Made by a program: the position numbers and the translations under genes
Part shown: in pieces, positions 43,875 to 53,387 of the stretch
Position numbering within the stretch: the stretch's first letter is position 1
Layout: each line of letters starts with the position of its first letter
The notes under the pieces: model-generated
What the model saw: only the letters and a program-made list of their open reading frames with translations
The model's database searches: none
What the model was told of the DNA's origin: nothing
NCBI RefSeq assembly: GCF_014649655.1
Contig: NZ_BMTL01000037.1
Span: 1 to 64,000 of the forward strand
From: Streptomyces humidus
Lineage (GTDB): Bacteria; Actinomycetota; Actinomycetes; Streptomycetales; Streptomycetaceae
Length of the DNA stretch: 64,000 bases
Reading direction: 5' to 3'

Positions 43875-44555
43875 TCAAACCTCCGCGCCCCCTCCGGATC
43901 CCGTGTGTACGCCCAACTCCTTTGCCAGTACCGCCGCTTGCACCCGGCTGCGCAGCTCCAGCTTTCCCAGCAGCCGGCTGACGTGCGTCTTCACCGTCGC
44001 CTCCGCCATGTGGAGACGCCCGGCGATGCCGGCGTTGGACAGTCCCTGGCCCAGGCAGACCAGGACCTCGCGTTCCCGCCGGGTCAGCGAGTCCAGCACG
44101 GTGGGATCGGCCGCGGGGGCGCGCACCGGCCGTGCGGCGAACTCGGCGATCAGGCGGCGGGTCACGGCCGGCGCGATCAGGCCCTCCCCGCCCGCCACCG
44201 TCCGCACCGCCGCGAGCAGGTCCTTCGCCTCCGTGTTCTTCAGCAGGAACCCGGCCGCACCCGCCCGCAGGGCGCCGAACACGTACTCGTCGAGGTCGAA
44301 GGTGGTCAGCACCAACACGTCGGCCAGGCCCTCCTCGACGACCTTGCGCGTCGCCGACACCCCGTCCAGCCGCGGCATCTGAATGTCCATCAGAACGAGG
44401 TCGGGGCGCAGCTCCCGGGCCAGCGCCACCGCCTCCTCGCCGTCCGCCGCCTCACCGACCACCTCGATGTCGGGCGCGCTGCGCAGAATGAGGACGAGTC
44501 CCGCGCGGACGGCGGACTGGTCCTCGGCCACCAGCACCCGGATGACGGCGCTCAC
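43875..44555 (-). CDS. NarL-family response regulator
   Basis: A 226-aa regulator with a receiver domain (VLVAEDQSAVRAGLVLIL, phospho-Asp in LVLMDIQMPRLDG, LLKNTEAKDLL) and a LuxR-type HTH (LTRREREVLVCLGQGLSNAG, EATVKTHVSRLLGKL). GTG at 44555 overlaps the kinase TGA by 4 nt and has GGAAGGAG upstream. In Streptomyces a two-component pair next to a chitinase (ChiRS type) can control it, and this one is a plausible candidate. Confidence 0.92.
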   Translation of the reverse strand: MSAVIRVLVAEDQSAVRAGLVLILRSAPDIEVVGEAADGEEAVALARELRPDLVLMDIQMPRLDGVSATRKVVEEGLADVLVLTTFDLDEYVFGALRAGAAGFLLKNTEAKDLLAAVRTVAGGEGLIAPAVTRRLIAEFAARPVRAPAADPTVLDSLTRREREVLVCLGQGLSNAGIAGRLHMAEATVKTHVSRLLGKLELRSRVQAAVLAKELGVHTGSGGGAEV

Positions 44556-45733
44556 GCGGACTCTCCTTCCAGGGGCAGAACGGCGTGCACGGTCCAGCGC
44601 GAGCCCTCCGGCCCGGCGGCGAACGTGCCGCCCAGCAGCGCCGCCCGCTCCCGCATCCCGACGAGCCCGGCGCCCGAGCCGGGTGCGCGGGGCCCGTCCC
44701 GGTGACCGTACGGACTGCACACCCGCAGGTCGAGCGCACCGCCGCGGCGGACGAGGCCGACGGTGACCCGGCCGGGGCACGCGTGCTTGAGGGCGTTGGT
44801 CAGCGCCTCCTGGACGATGCGGTAGGCGGCGAACTCGACGGGCGTGGGGACCCTGCCGTGACAGGCGTCGAGGCTGACGTCGAGGCCGCCTGCGCGGGCG
44901 CCCTCGACGAGGGCCTCCAGACCGTCGAGGGTGGGAGCGGCGGCCGGCTCGCGTTCCCCGCTGCCGTCGCGCAGGATCCCGATCATCCGCCGCATCTCCA
45001 CCAGCCCCTCGACACTGTTCTCACGGATGACGGTCAGGGCCCGCCGGGAGGTGTCCGGATCGTCGATCGAGAGGGCCGCCGTCGAGTGGATGGCGATCGC
45101 GGAGAGATGGTTGGCGACCATGTCGTGCAACTCCCTGGCCATCCGCGCCCGTTCGGCCGTGACCGCCTGGGCGCGGTCGGTCTCGGCGAGCAGCGCGGTC
45201 TGCTCGGCCCGCAGCCGGGCGGCCTCGGCGGCGTCACGGTGATCGCGCACGATCCAGCCGGTGGCGGCCGGCCCGTATGCGACGGCGCCCACCACCACGC
45301 CGATCAGCAGCGCCCCCGGCACCCGCCACACCGCGAACGGCACCAGCGTCCCCGCCACCGTGAGCAGCCCGGTGATCCACTGGATGCGGCGGGCGGAGGT
45401 GAGCGGGCCGTACAGAACGGCCGCGTACATGACGTCGGTGAACATCAGCACGGTGGCCAGGCTGCCCTGGGTCGCGAGGTCCGCGGTCACGGTGACCCCG
45501 GCGACGGTCAGAGCCGTGCGCGGGGCCGCCCGGCGCAGGAGTTCGCAGCCGGCCATCACGGTGAGCGGCAGCAGCACCGGCCAGGGACCGTCGAAGAGGG
45601 TGATCGGGTCGTCGGACCGCCGGGTGCTCAGCCCGATGGCCGCCAGGAGCAGTCCGCCGAGCAGCCCGCCGACCGCGACGCACACGTCGAAGCGGTGCGG
45701 ACGGGGTAGTCGTCGTGCCGGCATGCCCTCCAT
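44552..45733 (-). CDS. two-component sensor histidine kinase (HisKA_3)
   Basis: A 393-aa kinase. Four to five transmembrane helices (residues ~18-160, for example VCVAVGGLLGGLLLAAIGLS) form an intramembrane sensor. The phospho-His motif is RARMARELHDMVANHLSAIA, the N box is IVQEALTNALKHA and the G box is GSGAGLVGMRERAALLGG. ATG at 45733 (GAGAGG 8 nt upstream) or 45724 is the start. It is translationally coupled to the response regulator. Confidence 0.93.
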   Translation of the reverse strand: MEGMPARRLPRPHRFDVCVAVGGLLGGLLLAAIGLSTRRSDDPITLFDGPWPVLLPLTVMAGCELLRRAAPRTALTVAGVTVTADLATQGSLATVLMFTDVMYAAVLYGPLTSARRIQWITGLLTVAGTLVPFAVWRVPGALLIGVVVGAVAYGPAATGWIVRDHRDAAEAARLRAEQTALLAETDRAQAVTAERARMARELHDMVANHLSAIAIHSTAALSIDDPDTSRRALTVIRENSVEGLVEMRRMIGILRDGSGEREPAAAPTLDGLEALVEGARAGGLDVSLDACHGRVPTPVEFAAYRIVQEALTNALKHACPGRVTVGLVRRGGALDLRVCSPYGHRDGPRAPGSGAGLVGMRERAALLGGTFAAGPEGSRWTVHAVLPLEGESA

Positions 45734-45877
45734 CCAACACGCCTCTCGCATCGGGCGCCTGCTGCCCGGGGACGGTCCCGGACTGCATCTTTCGATGTAC
45801 CCCCGGTTCGTCATCGGCGACGACGAGGACGAGCCCGCCCGACGGGAGCCTGGAAGGGTGACCGAGGGGAGCGAACC

Positions 45878-46447
45878 GTGATCGTCGCGCTGATCGTCGC
45901 CTGCGAGGTGGCTTTCTGGGTGCTGCTGGCCGCCGGACTGACACTCCGCTACGTGTTCCGCATGCCGAGGCTGGGCCTGGCCCTGCTGCTGTGCGAGCCG
46001 CTGCTGGAGGTCGTGCTGTTCGCCGTGACCGCGGTCGACCTGAGCAACGGCGCCGAGCCGGACTGGCGGCACGGCCTCGCAGCCGTCTACATCGGCTTCA
46101 CCGTGGGCCTCGGACACTCCACGATCCGGTGGGCCGACGCCCGGGTCGCCCACCGCTTCGCCGGCGGCCCGCCGCCGGTGCGGCCACCGAAGTACGGCAC
46201 GGCCCGCGCCGTCCACGAGTGGAAGGTCGCGGGCCGCTGGACCCTCGCCGCGCTGGTGGCCGCGGCCCTGCTGGAGGCGGCCGTCCGGTACGTCGGCGGC
46301 GACGGCGACACCGGCTCGCTGCGGGCGTGGCAGCAGCGGATGCTGTTCGTCGTCGGCGTCAACGTCGTCATCGCCGCGAGCTACACCCTGTTCCCGAAGA
46401 GAAGGCCGAAGGGCGAACCGGAGCGGGAACCGGCCAACCTGGGCTGA
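45878..46447 (+). CDS. integral membrane protein of unknown function
   Basis: A 189-aa protein with about four transmembrane segments (VALIVACEVAFWVLLAAGLT, LGLALLLCEPLLEVVLFAVT, LAAVYIGFTVGLGHSTIRWA, RMLFVVGVNVVIAASYTLF) and a basic C-terminus. I recognise no characterised family. It starts at GTG 45878 with GGGGAG upstream and is divergent from the histidine kinase by 144 bp. Confidence 0.8.
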   Translation: MIVALIVACEVAFWVLLAAGLTLRYVFRMPRLGLALLLCEPLLEVVLFAVTAVDLSNGAEPDWRHGLAAVYIGFTVGLGHSTIRWADARVAHRFAGGPPPVRPPKYGTARAVHEWKVAGRWTLAALVAAALLEAAVRYVGGDGDTGSLRAWQQRMLFVVGVNVVIAASYTLFPKRRPKGEPEREPANLG

Positions 46448-46488
46448 CCGTCCGTGCCGTGAGGTCGTGGCGCGCGGGGCGCCTCCCC

Positions 46489-47061
46489 TCAGCGTTCGCC
46501 GCCCGGCACCCACAGGACGTCGCCCGTGGCCTTGTTGGCCGTGCGGGCCAGAATGAAGAGCAGGTCCGAGAGCCGGTTGAGATAGGTCGCGGTCAGCGGG
46601 TTCATCACCTCGCCGTGCACCTCCAGCGCAGCCCAGGTGGAGCGTTCGGCCCGCCGCACGACCGTGCAGGCCTGGTGCAGCAGGGCCGCTCCCGGGGCGC
46701 CGCCGGGAAGGATGAACGAGCGCAGCTTCTCCAGCCGCTCGTTGAAGCGGTCGCAGTCCGCCTCCAGCCGGTCGACGTAGAACTGCTCGACGCGCAGCGG
46801 CGGGAACTCGGGGTTCTCCGCCACCGGCGTCGACAGGTCCGCGCCGACGTCGAACAGGTCGTTCTGGACGCGGGTGAGGACCGCGACGAGTTCCTCGTCG
46901 AGCCCGCCCAGCGCGAGAGCGGTGCCGATGACCGCGTTCGCCTCGTTGGCGTCCGCGTACGCGGCGATCCGCAGGTCGGTCTTGGCGACCCGGCTCATGT
47001 CGCCGAGGTTCGTGGTGCCCTGGTCGCCGGTCCTGGTGTAGATGCGCGTCAGATTGACCAT
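46489..47061 (-). CDS. cob(I)yrinic acid a,c-diamide adenosyltransferase, PduO type
   Basis: A 190-aa trimeric adenosyltransferase that moves the adenosyl group of ATP to cobalamin, making coenzyme B12. The ATP-binding N-terminus is IYTRTGDQGTTNLGDMSRV, and the C-terminal motif is RRAERSTWAALEV with NPLTATYLNRLSDLLFILAR. Adenosylcobalamin serves methylmalonyl-CoA mutase and class II ribonucleotide reductase in Streptomyces. It ends 42 bp from the converging membrane protein gene. Confidence 0.93.
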   Translation of the reverse strand: MVNLTRIYTRTGDQGTTNLGDMSRVAKTDLRIAAYADANEANAVIGTALALGGLDEELVAVLTRVQNDLFDVGADLSTPVAENPEFPPLRVEQFYVDRLEADCDRFNERLEKLRSFILPGGAPGAALLHQACTVVRRAERSTWAALEVHGEVMNPLTATYLNRLSDLLFILARTANKATGDVLWVPGGER

Positions 47062-47561
47062 GCCGCCAATCTAGACGGTCCCCGCCGGTGCGCTCCGTTC
47101 CCTCCGTCACTGCGGCGCCCCTTGGATCACTTCAGGGTCAAACGGTGTGAATCGGGCAGGAATTGACGACGTGACCGGTGTCTCACGCCCTGAGACGTGA
47201 AACGCGTTACTAAGCGGTCACACAGCGCCTCGGGACCGCTAATCTCCGGCCGAGAGGCACACGGACAGGTGCAGGAACGGGCAACCGTGCGGGCAACCGG
47301 ACGGAGGCCCGGGCGGACGGCCGGACAGGCGACCGGAACGGCTGGGCCGGATGGCTGAACGCCGGTGACATCGACGCGTGAGCGGGCAGGGCTTCTACAG
47401 ACGCCGCACCGCACAGGCCCCACGGGCCTCACCCCTGCGGGTGAATTCGGTATCGGTTCGCTCACAGACGGCAACCTCCGGCCGCTTCACGTAGTCAGAG
47501 GATGCAACGCACCACCGGACATCACACCGCGGAGCACGAGACGCACGCTTAGGGGAGCGCT
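47062..47561. other. 500-bp divergent gap
   Basis: Upstream region of both the adenosyltransferase and the STAS gene. A GTCTCA/TGAGAC inverted repeat (47181-47197 region) and a TTGACG box (about 47162) are visible, but no promoter pair is convincing. No gene is supported, and no B12 riboswitch signature was recognised. Confidence 0.4.
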
Positions 47562-47885
47562 ATGCACATCAGGGGCGACCACGTCGAGCTGGTCGTCGGG
47601 GGCCGTCTCGACGTCCGCAGCGCGGCGGACGCCCGTACGGCCCTGCACACGGCCGTCGACGACGGAGTCGGCGACCTGGTGCTCGACCTGTCCGAACTGG
47701 ATTCCTGGGACGCCACCGGACTCGGTGTCATCATGGGCGTCCACCGACGGGCGGGCCGCTGCGGCCGACGGCTGGTGCTGCGTGACGTACCGCCGCAGAT
47801 GCAACGCCTGCTGGTGGCCACCCGGCTGCACCGCATCCTCGCGATCGAGGGCGGCATCGGCGTGGAGTCGCTGCCCCGGGTGTGA
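47562..47885 (+). CDS. STAS-domain anti-sigma-factor antagonist-like protein
   Basis: A 107-aa single STAS domain (VELVVGGRLDVRSAADARTA, VLDLSELDSWDATGLGVIMG). The usual phosphorylated serine in the DSSGL box is Thr here (DATGL), so phospho-regulation by an anti-sigma kinase would have to act on Thr. AGGGGAG precedes the ATG by about 5 nt. Paralogues such as BldG act in stress and development through kinases encoded elsewhere. Confidence 0.88.
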   Translation: MHIRGDHVELVVGGRLDVRSAADARTALHTAVDDGVGDLVLDLSELDSWDATGLGVIMGVHRRAGRCGRRLVLRDVPPQMQRLLVATRLHRILAIEGGIGVESLPRV

Positions 47886-48118
47886 CCCGAGGGGGCCGTG
47901 GCCTGCGCGGGGAACGCGTGACGGGCGCAATCCTCACAAGACCGTGACGCTTCGGGCGGCGTGCCACCCCGGACTGTCGTAGACACTGTGCGAAGGTTTA
48001 CGGTTCGTCTGCCCGCTGCTCTCAGCCTCGAGCGGGCACCGGACCAGAAGCGACAGCGCAGTGTGCAGCAAGGCCGGGAGGGGCTACCGCCACACGACGC
48101 TTTTGGGGGCTCGAACCC

Positions 48119-50650
48119 ATGGACCCGAACCCGCGGGGACCCGAGGAGTACGGCCAGGACGGCGACGGGAAAGCTGCGCGTCCGCGCCCATCCAGGGACC
48201 CCCTCACACCCGACTTCGGCCAGCACCAGCCGGCCCAGGCCCGCACGGTGCGGCTCGTGGTCGGCGAACACCTGCTCACCGTCAACCCGGTGGACGGCAG
48301 CGAGACGGAACGGCGCCCGCCCGGGTCGCAGGAGACCGAACGGCCCGTCAAGCGCACGCCCGAGCAGCGCGCCGAGACCGAGCGCGCCGCCCGGCCGCCC
48401 GCCTCCGCCGGACCGGCCCGCTCCTCATGGCCGCTCCAGGGCCGCCAGGACGAACGCGAGCAACTGGTCAGGTTCCTCGCCCGCGGCCGCTCCGTCCGCG
48501 TCACCGGCGCTCCCGGCTCCGGCCGCACCAGCCTCCTCGACCTCGTGGCCGAGGACTGCGAGGACCTCGCCCCCGACGGCGTCGTCCGCCTCTCCGGCTT
48601 CGGCCGCACCGCCTCCGAGCTGCTGCACGACCTCTTCCACGCCGTCCACGACGCCCCCCGGCACCGGCCCGCGGACGACGAACTGCGCGCCCTCGTCCGC
48701 GAGATCGGCGCGGTCGTCGTCGTCGACGACATCGACCTCGGCGGCGCCGCCCTCGACGAACTGCTCGACGCCACGCCCGAGTGCGCCTTCCTGCTCGGCG
48801 CCGCCCCGGACGCCCCGGCGCCCTCCGCGGAGTCCGCCGTCGAGGAGGTCGCGCTCACCGGGCTCGACCGCGCGGGCGGCGTCGAGGTCATCGAGCAGGC
48901 CGTCGGCCGGGTCCTCACCGAGGAGGAGGCCAACTGGGCCGGCGACCTCTGGTTCGAGTCCGAGGGCCTGCCGCTGCGCTTCGTCCAGGCGGGCGCCCTC
49001 CTCTCGCAGCGCGACCGGCTGCGGGCCGGCGCCGACGCCGTGGAGGCCTTCGGCGTCTTCGAGGACGCCCGGCCGCTCCCCGGCCCGGTGGACGCCGTCG
49101 CCGGGGCCGGCGCGTCGGAGGAGATACCCCTGCCCTCGCTCGGCGAGGCCGCCGCGCCCGCGCCGCTCCTCGCCGCCCGCCTCAGCGCCTCCGCCCGTGC
49201 CGCACTGCGGTTCGCCGTCGCCCTCGGCGGCGAGGTCCCGCACCAGGCCCATCTGCCCGCCCTGGTCGGCGACACCCACGCCGACTCGGCCCTCGGCGAA
49301 CTGGCCGCCTGCGGACTCGTCTCCCCGGTCGGCGGCGCCCGCTACCGCCTCGCCTTCGGCGTCCAGGCCCAGCTCGAGGCCGCCGGATACGCCGACGACG
49401 TCGAGGCCCGGGTCCGGACCGTCGCCCAGCACTACGCCTGGTGGGCCGGACATCCCTCGGTCACGCCCGAGCGGGTGTGCGCCGAGGCCGACGCCGTGCT
49501 CGCCGCCCTCGTCGCCGTCGTCCCGGGCACCACCCGCCCCGACGAGGGCGAGGAGGCCACCGCGGTCCGGCTCGCCCGCACGGCCGCGCCCGCGTTCGCC
49601 GCGGGGCTGCACTGGCGCGCCTGGGAGAGCGCCCTGCACGAGGGCGCCGAAGCGGCCCGGCTGGCGGGCGAGTCCGCCGACCGCGCCTACTTCCACCATG
49701 AACTGGGCGTCCTCGCCCTGTGCACCGGCGACCTCGACCGCGCCCGCTCCGAGCTGGAGGCATCCCTCGCCCTGCGCGGGGCCATCGCCGACAAGCGCGG
49801 AACCGTGACCGGCCGCCGCGCCCTCGCACTGGTCGCCGACGCCTCCGGCGACCTGCCCGGACCGTTGACGGCGACGGCCGACGAGGAGGCTCCCGACGCC
49901 CGCCAGGAGGAGCCGGCGTCCGCGCCGCGCGGCTTCCGGGCGGAGCTTCCGTTCTTTCCGCCGGAGGCCGAGAGCGTCGTCGCCCGCCACGAGCCGTTCA
50001 CGCCTGCGCCCCGGCACCACCGCGGCGGTCTGAAGGGCCTGGCCAGGCGCAACCTCGTCGCGGCCGGCGCGGGTGCGCTGCTCGTCGCCGTGCTCGGCAC
50101 GGTGGTGACGCTCGGCGCGACCTCCGACAACGATGCCCACAACCCCTCCGACCGGGTGGGCGTCAGCCCGACCGCCACCGACGGCCAGGACGACGGGGGG
50201 CCGAACCCCGACACCCCCGGCGACGGCGGGGCGGCCTCCGACTCGGGCGAGGCGACCAGCAGGCCGACCGACCCCGGTCCGGACGGCACGATGGGCACGT
50301 CGGACGACCCGACGCCGACGGGGACGGCCGAACCGTCCTCGGAGACGAGCGGTTCGCCCGGCCCGGGGCCCGGAGGCTCGCCGTCCGGCACGCCCGAGCC
50401 GTCCTCGTCGCCCAGCCGGAGCCCGAAGCCCTCGGCGTCGCCGTCGGCGTCGCCGTCGGAGAGCCCGTCCTCCTCCGCGAGCCCGTCACCGTCGGACACC
50501 GGCTCGCCCTCCGGGACGCCGACCGGCGCCACGTCGAACTCGGCGAGCAGCTCGATGTCGTCCTCGCCCGGCAGCTCCCTCAGCTCCGCCGGACCTGCCG
50601 GACCCGCCGCGGGCACCGGCACACCGGCCTCGCCGGACCAGGTGATCTGA
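48119..50650 (+). CDS. large ATP-binding protein with C-terminal transmembrane helix and Ser/Pro-rich tail
   Basis: An 843-aa protein. After a disordered N-terminus (~1-110) a P-loop (VRVTGAPGSGRTSLLDLVAE, ~126-145) and Walker B (IGAVVVVDDIDLGG) mark an AAA/STAND-like ATPase. The middle to ~580 is helical, tetratricopeptide-like. A single transmembrane helix (NLVAAGAGALLVAVLGTVVTL, near 650) is followed by ~170 residues rich in Ser, Pro, Gly and Thr, probably outside the cell. The ATG at 48119 lacks a clear ribosome site. Function unknown; it may sense or scaffold at the membrane. Confidence 0.75.
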   Translation: MDPNPRGPEEYGQDGDGKAARPRPSRDPLTPDFGQHQPAQARTVRLVVGEHLLTVNPVDGSETERRPPGSQETERPVKRTPEQRAETERAARPPASAGPARSSWPLQGRQDEREQLVRFLARGRSVRVTGAPGSGRTSLLDLVAEDCEDLAPDGVVRLSGFGRTASELLHDLFHAVHDAPRHRPADDELRALVREIGAVVVVDDIDLGGAALDELLDATPECAFLLGAAPDAPAPSAESAVEEVALTGLDRAGGVEVIEQAVGRVLTEEEANWAGDLWFESEGLPLRFVQAGALLSQRDRLRAGADAVEAFGVFEDARPLPGPVDAVAGAGASEEIPLPSLGEAAAPAPLLAARLSASARAALRFAVALGGEVPHQAHLPALVGDTHADSALGELAACGLVSPVGGARYRLAFGVQAQLEAAGYADDVEARVRTVAQHYAWWAGHPSVTPERVCAEADAVLAALVAVVPGTTRPDEGEEATAVRLARTAAPAFAAGLHWRAWESALHEGAEAARLAGESADRAYFHHELGVLALCTGDLDRARSELEASLALRGAIADKRGTVTGRRALALVADASGDLPGPLTATADEEAPDARQEEPASAPRGFRAELPFFPPEAESVVARHEPFTPAPRHHRGGLKGLARRNLVAAGAGALLVAVLGTVVTLGATSDNDAHNPSDRVGVSPTATDGQDDGGPNPDTPGDGGAASDSGEATSRPTDPGPDGTMGTSDDPTPTGTAEPSSETSGSPGPGPGGSPSGTPEPSSSPSRSPKPSASPSASPSESPSSSASPSPSDTGSPSGTPTGATSNSASSSMSSSPGSSLSSAGPAGPAAGTGTPASPDQVI

Positions 50651-50667
50651 GCCCCGGGCACGCGAAC

Positions 50668-50695
50668 GGGCCGGGTTCCTGGGGGAACCCGGCCC
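50668..50695. terminator. bidirectional terminator
   Basis: A perfect 12-bp stem (50668-50679 with 50684-50695) with a TGGG loop between the converging ATPase and nucS genes. Confidence 0.85.
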
Positions 50696-50725
50696 TTCTC
50701 GTCGTACGCGCGCGTGCGTGCGTGG

Positions 50726-51397
50726 TCAGAACAGACGCAGCTTGTCGTCCTCGATGCCGCGCAGGGCGTTGTAGTCGAGGACCGTGCAGCCGATGCCGCG
50801 GTCCGTGGCCAGGACGCGGGCCTGGGGCTTGATCTCCTGGGCCGCGAACACGCCGCGCACCGGTGCGAGATGCGGGTCGCGGTTCAACAGCTCGAGATAG
50901 CGCGTGAGTTGCTCGACCCCGTCGATCTCGCCGCGCCGCTTGATCTCCACCGCGACGGTCCGCCCGTCCGCGTCCCGGCACAGGATGTCGACCGGGCCGA
51001 TGGCGGTCATGTACTCGCGGCGGATGAGGGTGTAGCCCTCGCCCAGGGTCTCGATGCGGTCGGCGAGCAGTTCCTGGAGGTGTGCTTCCACGCCGTCCTT
51101 GATCAGGCCGGGATCCACGCCCAGTTCGTGCGACGAGTCGTGGAGGATCTCCTCCATCGTGATGATGAGCTTCTCGCCGCCTTTGTTGACGACGGTCCAC
51201 ACGCCCTCGTCGTCGCCCGCACCCTCCTTGAGCGTGCAGGGCGGCGACATCCAGTTCAAGGGCTTGTAGGCGCGGTCGTCCGCATGGATCGAGACGCTGC
51301 CGTCCGCCTTCACCAGGATGAGGCGGGGGGCGGAAGGGAGATGGGCGGTGAGCCGGCCGGCGTAGTCGACGGAACACCGGGCGATGACGAGACGCAT
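50726..51397 (-). CDS. nucS: mismatch-specific endonuclease NucS/EndoMS
   Basis: A 223-aa nuclease that cuts both strands at mismatches and provides mismatch repair in actinobacteria, which lack MutS/MutL. The N-terminal DNA-binding domain starts MRLVIARCSVDYAGRL. The RecB-like active site is GPVDILCRDADGRTVAVEIK with RRGEIDGVEQLTRYLE. ATG at 51397 gives the typical length, with the frame open upstream without homology. The C-terminal DDKLRLF matches a beta-clamp-binding tail. Confidence 0.96.
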   Translation of the reverse strand: MRLVIARCSVDYAGRLTAHLPSAPRLILVKADGSVSIHADDRAYKPLNWMSPPCTLKEGAGDDEGVWTVVNKGGEKLIITMEEILHDSSHELGVDPGLIKDGVEAHLQELLADRIETLGEGYTLIRREYMTAIGPVDILCRDADGRTVAVEIKRRGEIDGVEQLTRYLELLNRDPHLAPVRGVFAAQEIKPQARVLATDRGIGCTVLDYNALRGIEDDKLRLF

Positions 51398-51660
51398 GGG
51401 GCGCAACGCTATCCGACGCCCCCGCTCCCAAGCGATTCGCCCTGGAAAAAGATCGTTCGACGGGCACTCGACAGTGGCCGATAGTGTGCCCAACCGGGGT
51501 TCCCTATGTGCCCATTCTCCTGGTGCGGTCACGGTCCGTTGCCTACCGTAGTGAACGGGAGGTCGCGATGCGTGTACTCAGCGTGTGCGGTGTTTCGGCG
51601 TGCGCCTCCCGTTCCCTGTCCGGCAACCCCTGTCGTTCCGGGGGTGCGAGAGGAGTACCC

Positions 51661-52053
51661 ATGTCGCTCGACGTCTCACCGGCCCTACTCGAACAGGCCG
51701 AGCGAGGCGAGGTCGACGAAGCAGCATTCGTCGACTGCGTCCGGACCTCCCTGCCCTACGCATGGGAGATGGTCAGCTCCCTGGTGGCCCAGCTGAAGGT
51801 GGACGGCGGAGACTTCGCCGACAACCAGACGCCCCCGCCGGACGAGCAGGCACGCGGGCAGTTGCTGCGCGCGCTCGCGAGTGACGCCATACGCGGTGCG
51901 CTGCAGCGGCACTTCGGTGTGCGGCTGGCCTTCCAGAACTGCCACCGGGTGGCGGTGTTCCCGTTGGACCCGGCTGTCGACGAGAAGCTCGGCCGCTTCA
52001 CCTCGCTCCGCAGCCAGGTACTGAACCAGTCCCCGGAATTCCGGGACTGCTGA
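51661..52053 (+). CDS. SCO5389-family protein
   Basis: A 130-aa cytosolic protein (MSLDVSPALLEQAERGEV...) named for its S. coelicolor homologue; function unknown. ATG at 51661 has GAGAGGAG 5-12 nt upstream. An in-frame ATG at 51568 with its own strong ribosome site (GGGAGG) would add 31 Cys-containing residues, so an extended form or leader peptide fused in frame cannot be excluded. Confidence 0.85.
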   Translation: MSLDVSPALLEQAERGEVDEAAFVDCVRTSLPYAWEMVSSLVAQLKVDGGDFADNQTPPPDEQARGQLLRALASDAIRGALQRHFGVRLAFQNCHRVAVFPLDPAVDEKLGRFTSLRSQVLNQSPEFRDC

Positions 52054-52137
52054 ACCTGTGAGGCCGTCGCTTGCCGCTCCTGACGCGGGAGATCGCGCAG
52101 ACACGGGAGCGGCAGGCCTTGTGGTCGGCTGGGCTGT

Positions 52138-53172
52138 TCACCGGAGGTGGGGGAGCACCTCCGAGCCCAGTCGCCGCACGTTCTCCTCCGTGGCCGCGAG
52201 GTCGCCGGAGCCCTCGACGAGCAGAGCGAAGCGCGAGATGCCGGTCCGCTCGCCGGTCGCCGTGAGGCGGTCGACGCACAACCGCGGGGTGCCCACCGGG
52301 TGCAGCCCGCAGAGCAGTTCGGTGTACGCCACCGGGTCCCGCATGCTGCGGGCTCGGCCGTCCACCGTCACATGGGCGTCCAGGCCCTGCTTCAGCCAGC
52401 CCGGCATCGCCTTCACCAACGTCTCCACCGCGTCGGTGCGCCGGTCCGCGATCTGGCAGACGCCCGCCGAGACGTGCGCCGCCCCGCGGATCTCGTCCCC
52501 GGAGCGACCGGCGGCGCGCGCGCACCGCCGCCACTGGGCGACCATCTCGGCCTTCTCCTCGTCTCCGACGTGCATCCCGAGCAGCATCGGCAGCCCGCGC
52601 TCGGCGGCCAGCCGCACGCTCGCCGGCGAGGTGCACGCCACGACGACCTCCGGTCCCGTCGTGTCGGTCAGCGCCTCCGACGGCCTGGGCACCACGGGGA
52701 CCTCACGGAAGCGGAAGCGCTCGCCGTCCGCTCCCACCGAGGGCTCGCGCAGCCAGCGCACCAGCAGATCGAGTGATTCCGGGAACCCCTGTTCGTACGC
52801 CTGCAGACCGGAGCCGAACACCTCCAGGTCGACCCACGGCCCGCCGCGGCCCACGCCCAGCGAGAAGCGGCCGCCGCTCGTCAGATGCAGCAGCGCGGCC
52901 TGCTCGCCGAGGGCCACGGGGTGGACGGTGGGCAGCACGCTGACCGCCGTGCCGACCCGGATGCGCCGGGTGCGGCCCAGCAGCAGAGCGGCGAGGGTGA
53001 CCGCCGACGGGCAGGTGCCGTACGGCACGAAGTGGTGCTCGCCCAGCCAGACCGCGTCCAGACCCGCCTCCTCGGCCACCTCGGCGGAGCGGACGGCGCG
53101 GTGCAGCGCCTCGCCCTGGCCCTGGCCGGGAAACTGGGCTCCCAACACGAAACTTCCCACACGCATGGACAT
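52138..53172 (-). CDS. LLM-class flavin-dependent (F420 or FMN) oxidoreductase
   Basis: A 344-aa luciferase-like monooxygenase-family protein (TIM barrel): RVGSFVLGAQFPGQGQGEAL, AGLDAVWLGEHHFVPYGTCP, RIRVGTAVSVLPTVHPVALG, GRFSLGVGRGGPWVDLEVFG. Cofactor choice is uncertain; actinobacterial members often use F420. ATG at 53172 (AAGGAAG upstream) is the likely start, with another Met two codons later. Physiological substrate unknown. Confidence 0.9.
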   Translation of the reverse strand: MSMRVGSFVLGAQFPGQGQGEALHRAVRSAEVAEEAGLDAVWLGEHHFVPYGTCPSAVTLAALLLGRTRRIRVGTAVSVLPTVHPVALGEQAALLHLTSGGRFSLGVGRGGPWVDLEVFGSGLQAYEQGFPESLDLLVRWLREPSVGADGERFRFREVPVVPRPSEALTDTTGPEVVVACTSPASVRLAAERGLPMLLGMHVGDEEKAEMVAQWRRCARAAGRSGDEIRGAAHVSAGVCQIADRRTDAVETLVKAMPGWLKQGLDAHVTVDGRARSMRDPVAYTELLCGLHPVGTPRLCVDRLTATGERTGISRFALLVEGSGDLAATEENVRRLGSEVLPHLR

Positions 53173-53387
53173 TCCCGCTTCCTTGGCTCCGACTCGGAGC
53201 TCCCCCACCGGGCATAACCGTCCGACACGTGCCGAGGACACGGCCTGGCGAAGAGATTTGCGGATTGTCTGCAGAATGCGGCGTCCGGCAGGGTGACTTG
53301 CGGGGCGGTCGTCCTACGGGTGCCCCGGCCCGGGCCGCGTACGCTGGACGCCGAGCCCGCTTCCCGCACAGCCCCGTGAGGTGTCCC

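Noticed and set aside
47062..47561. possible B12 riboswitch before the adenosyltransferase
   Set aside because: No B12-box-like GCCACTG consensus or expected fold was recognised on the minus strand.
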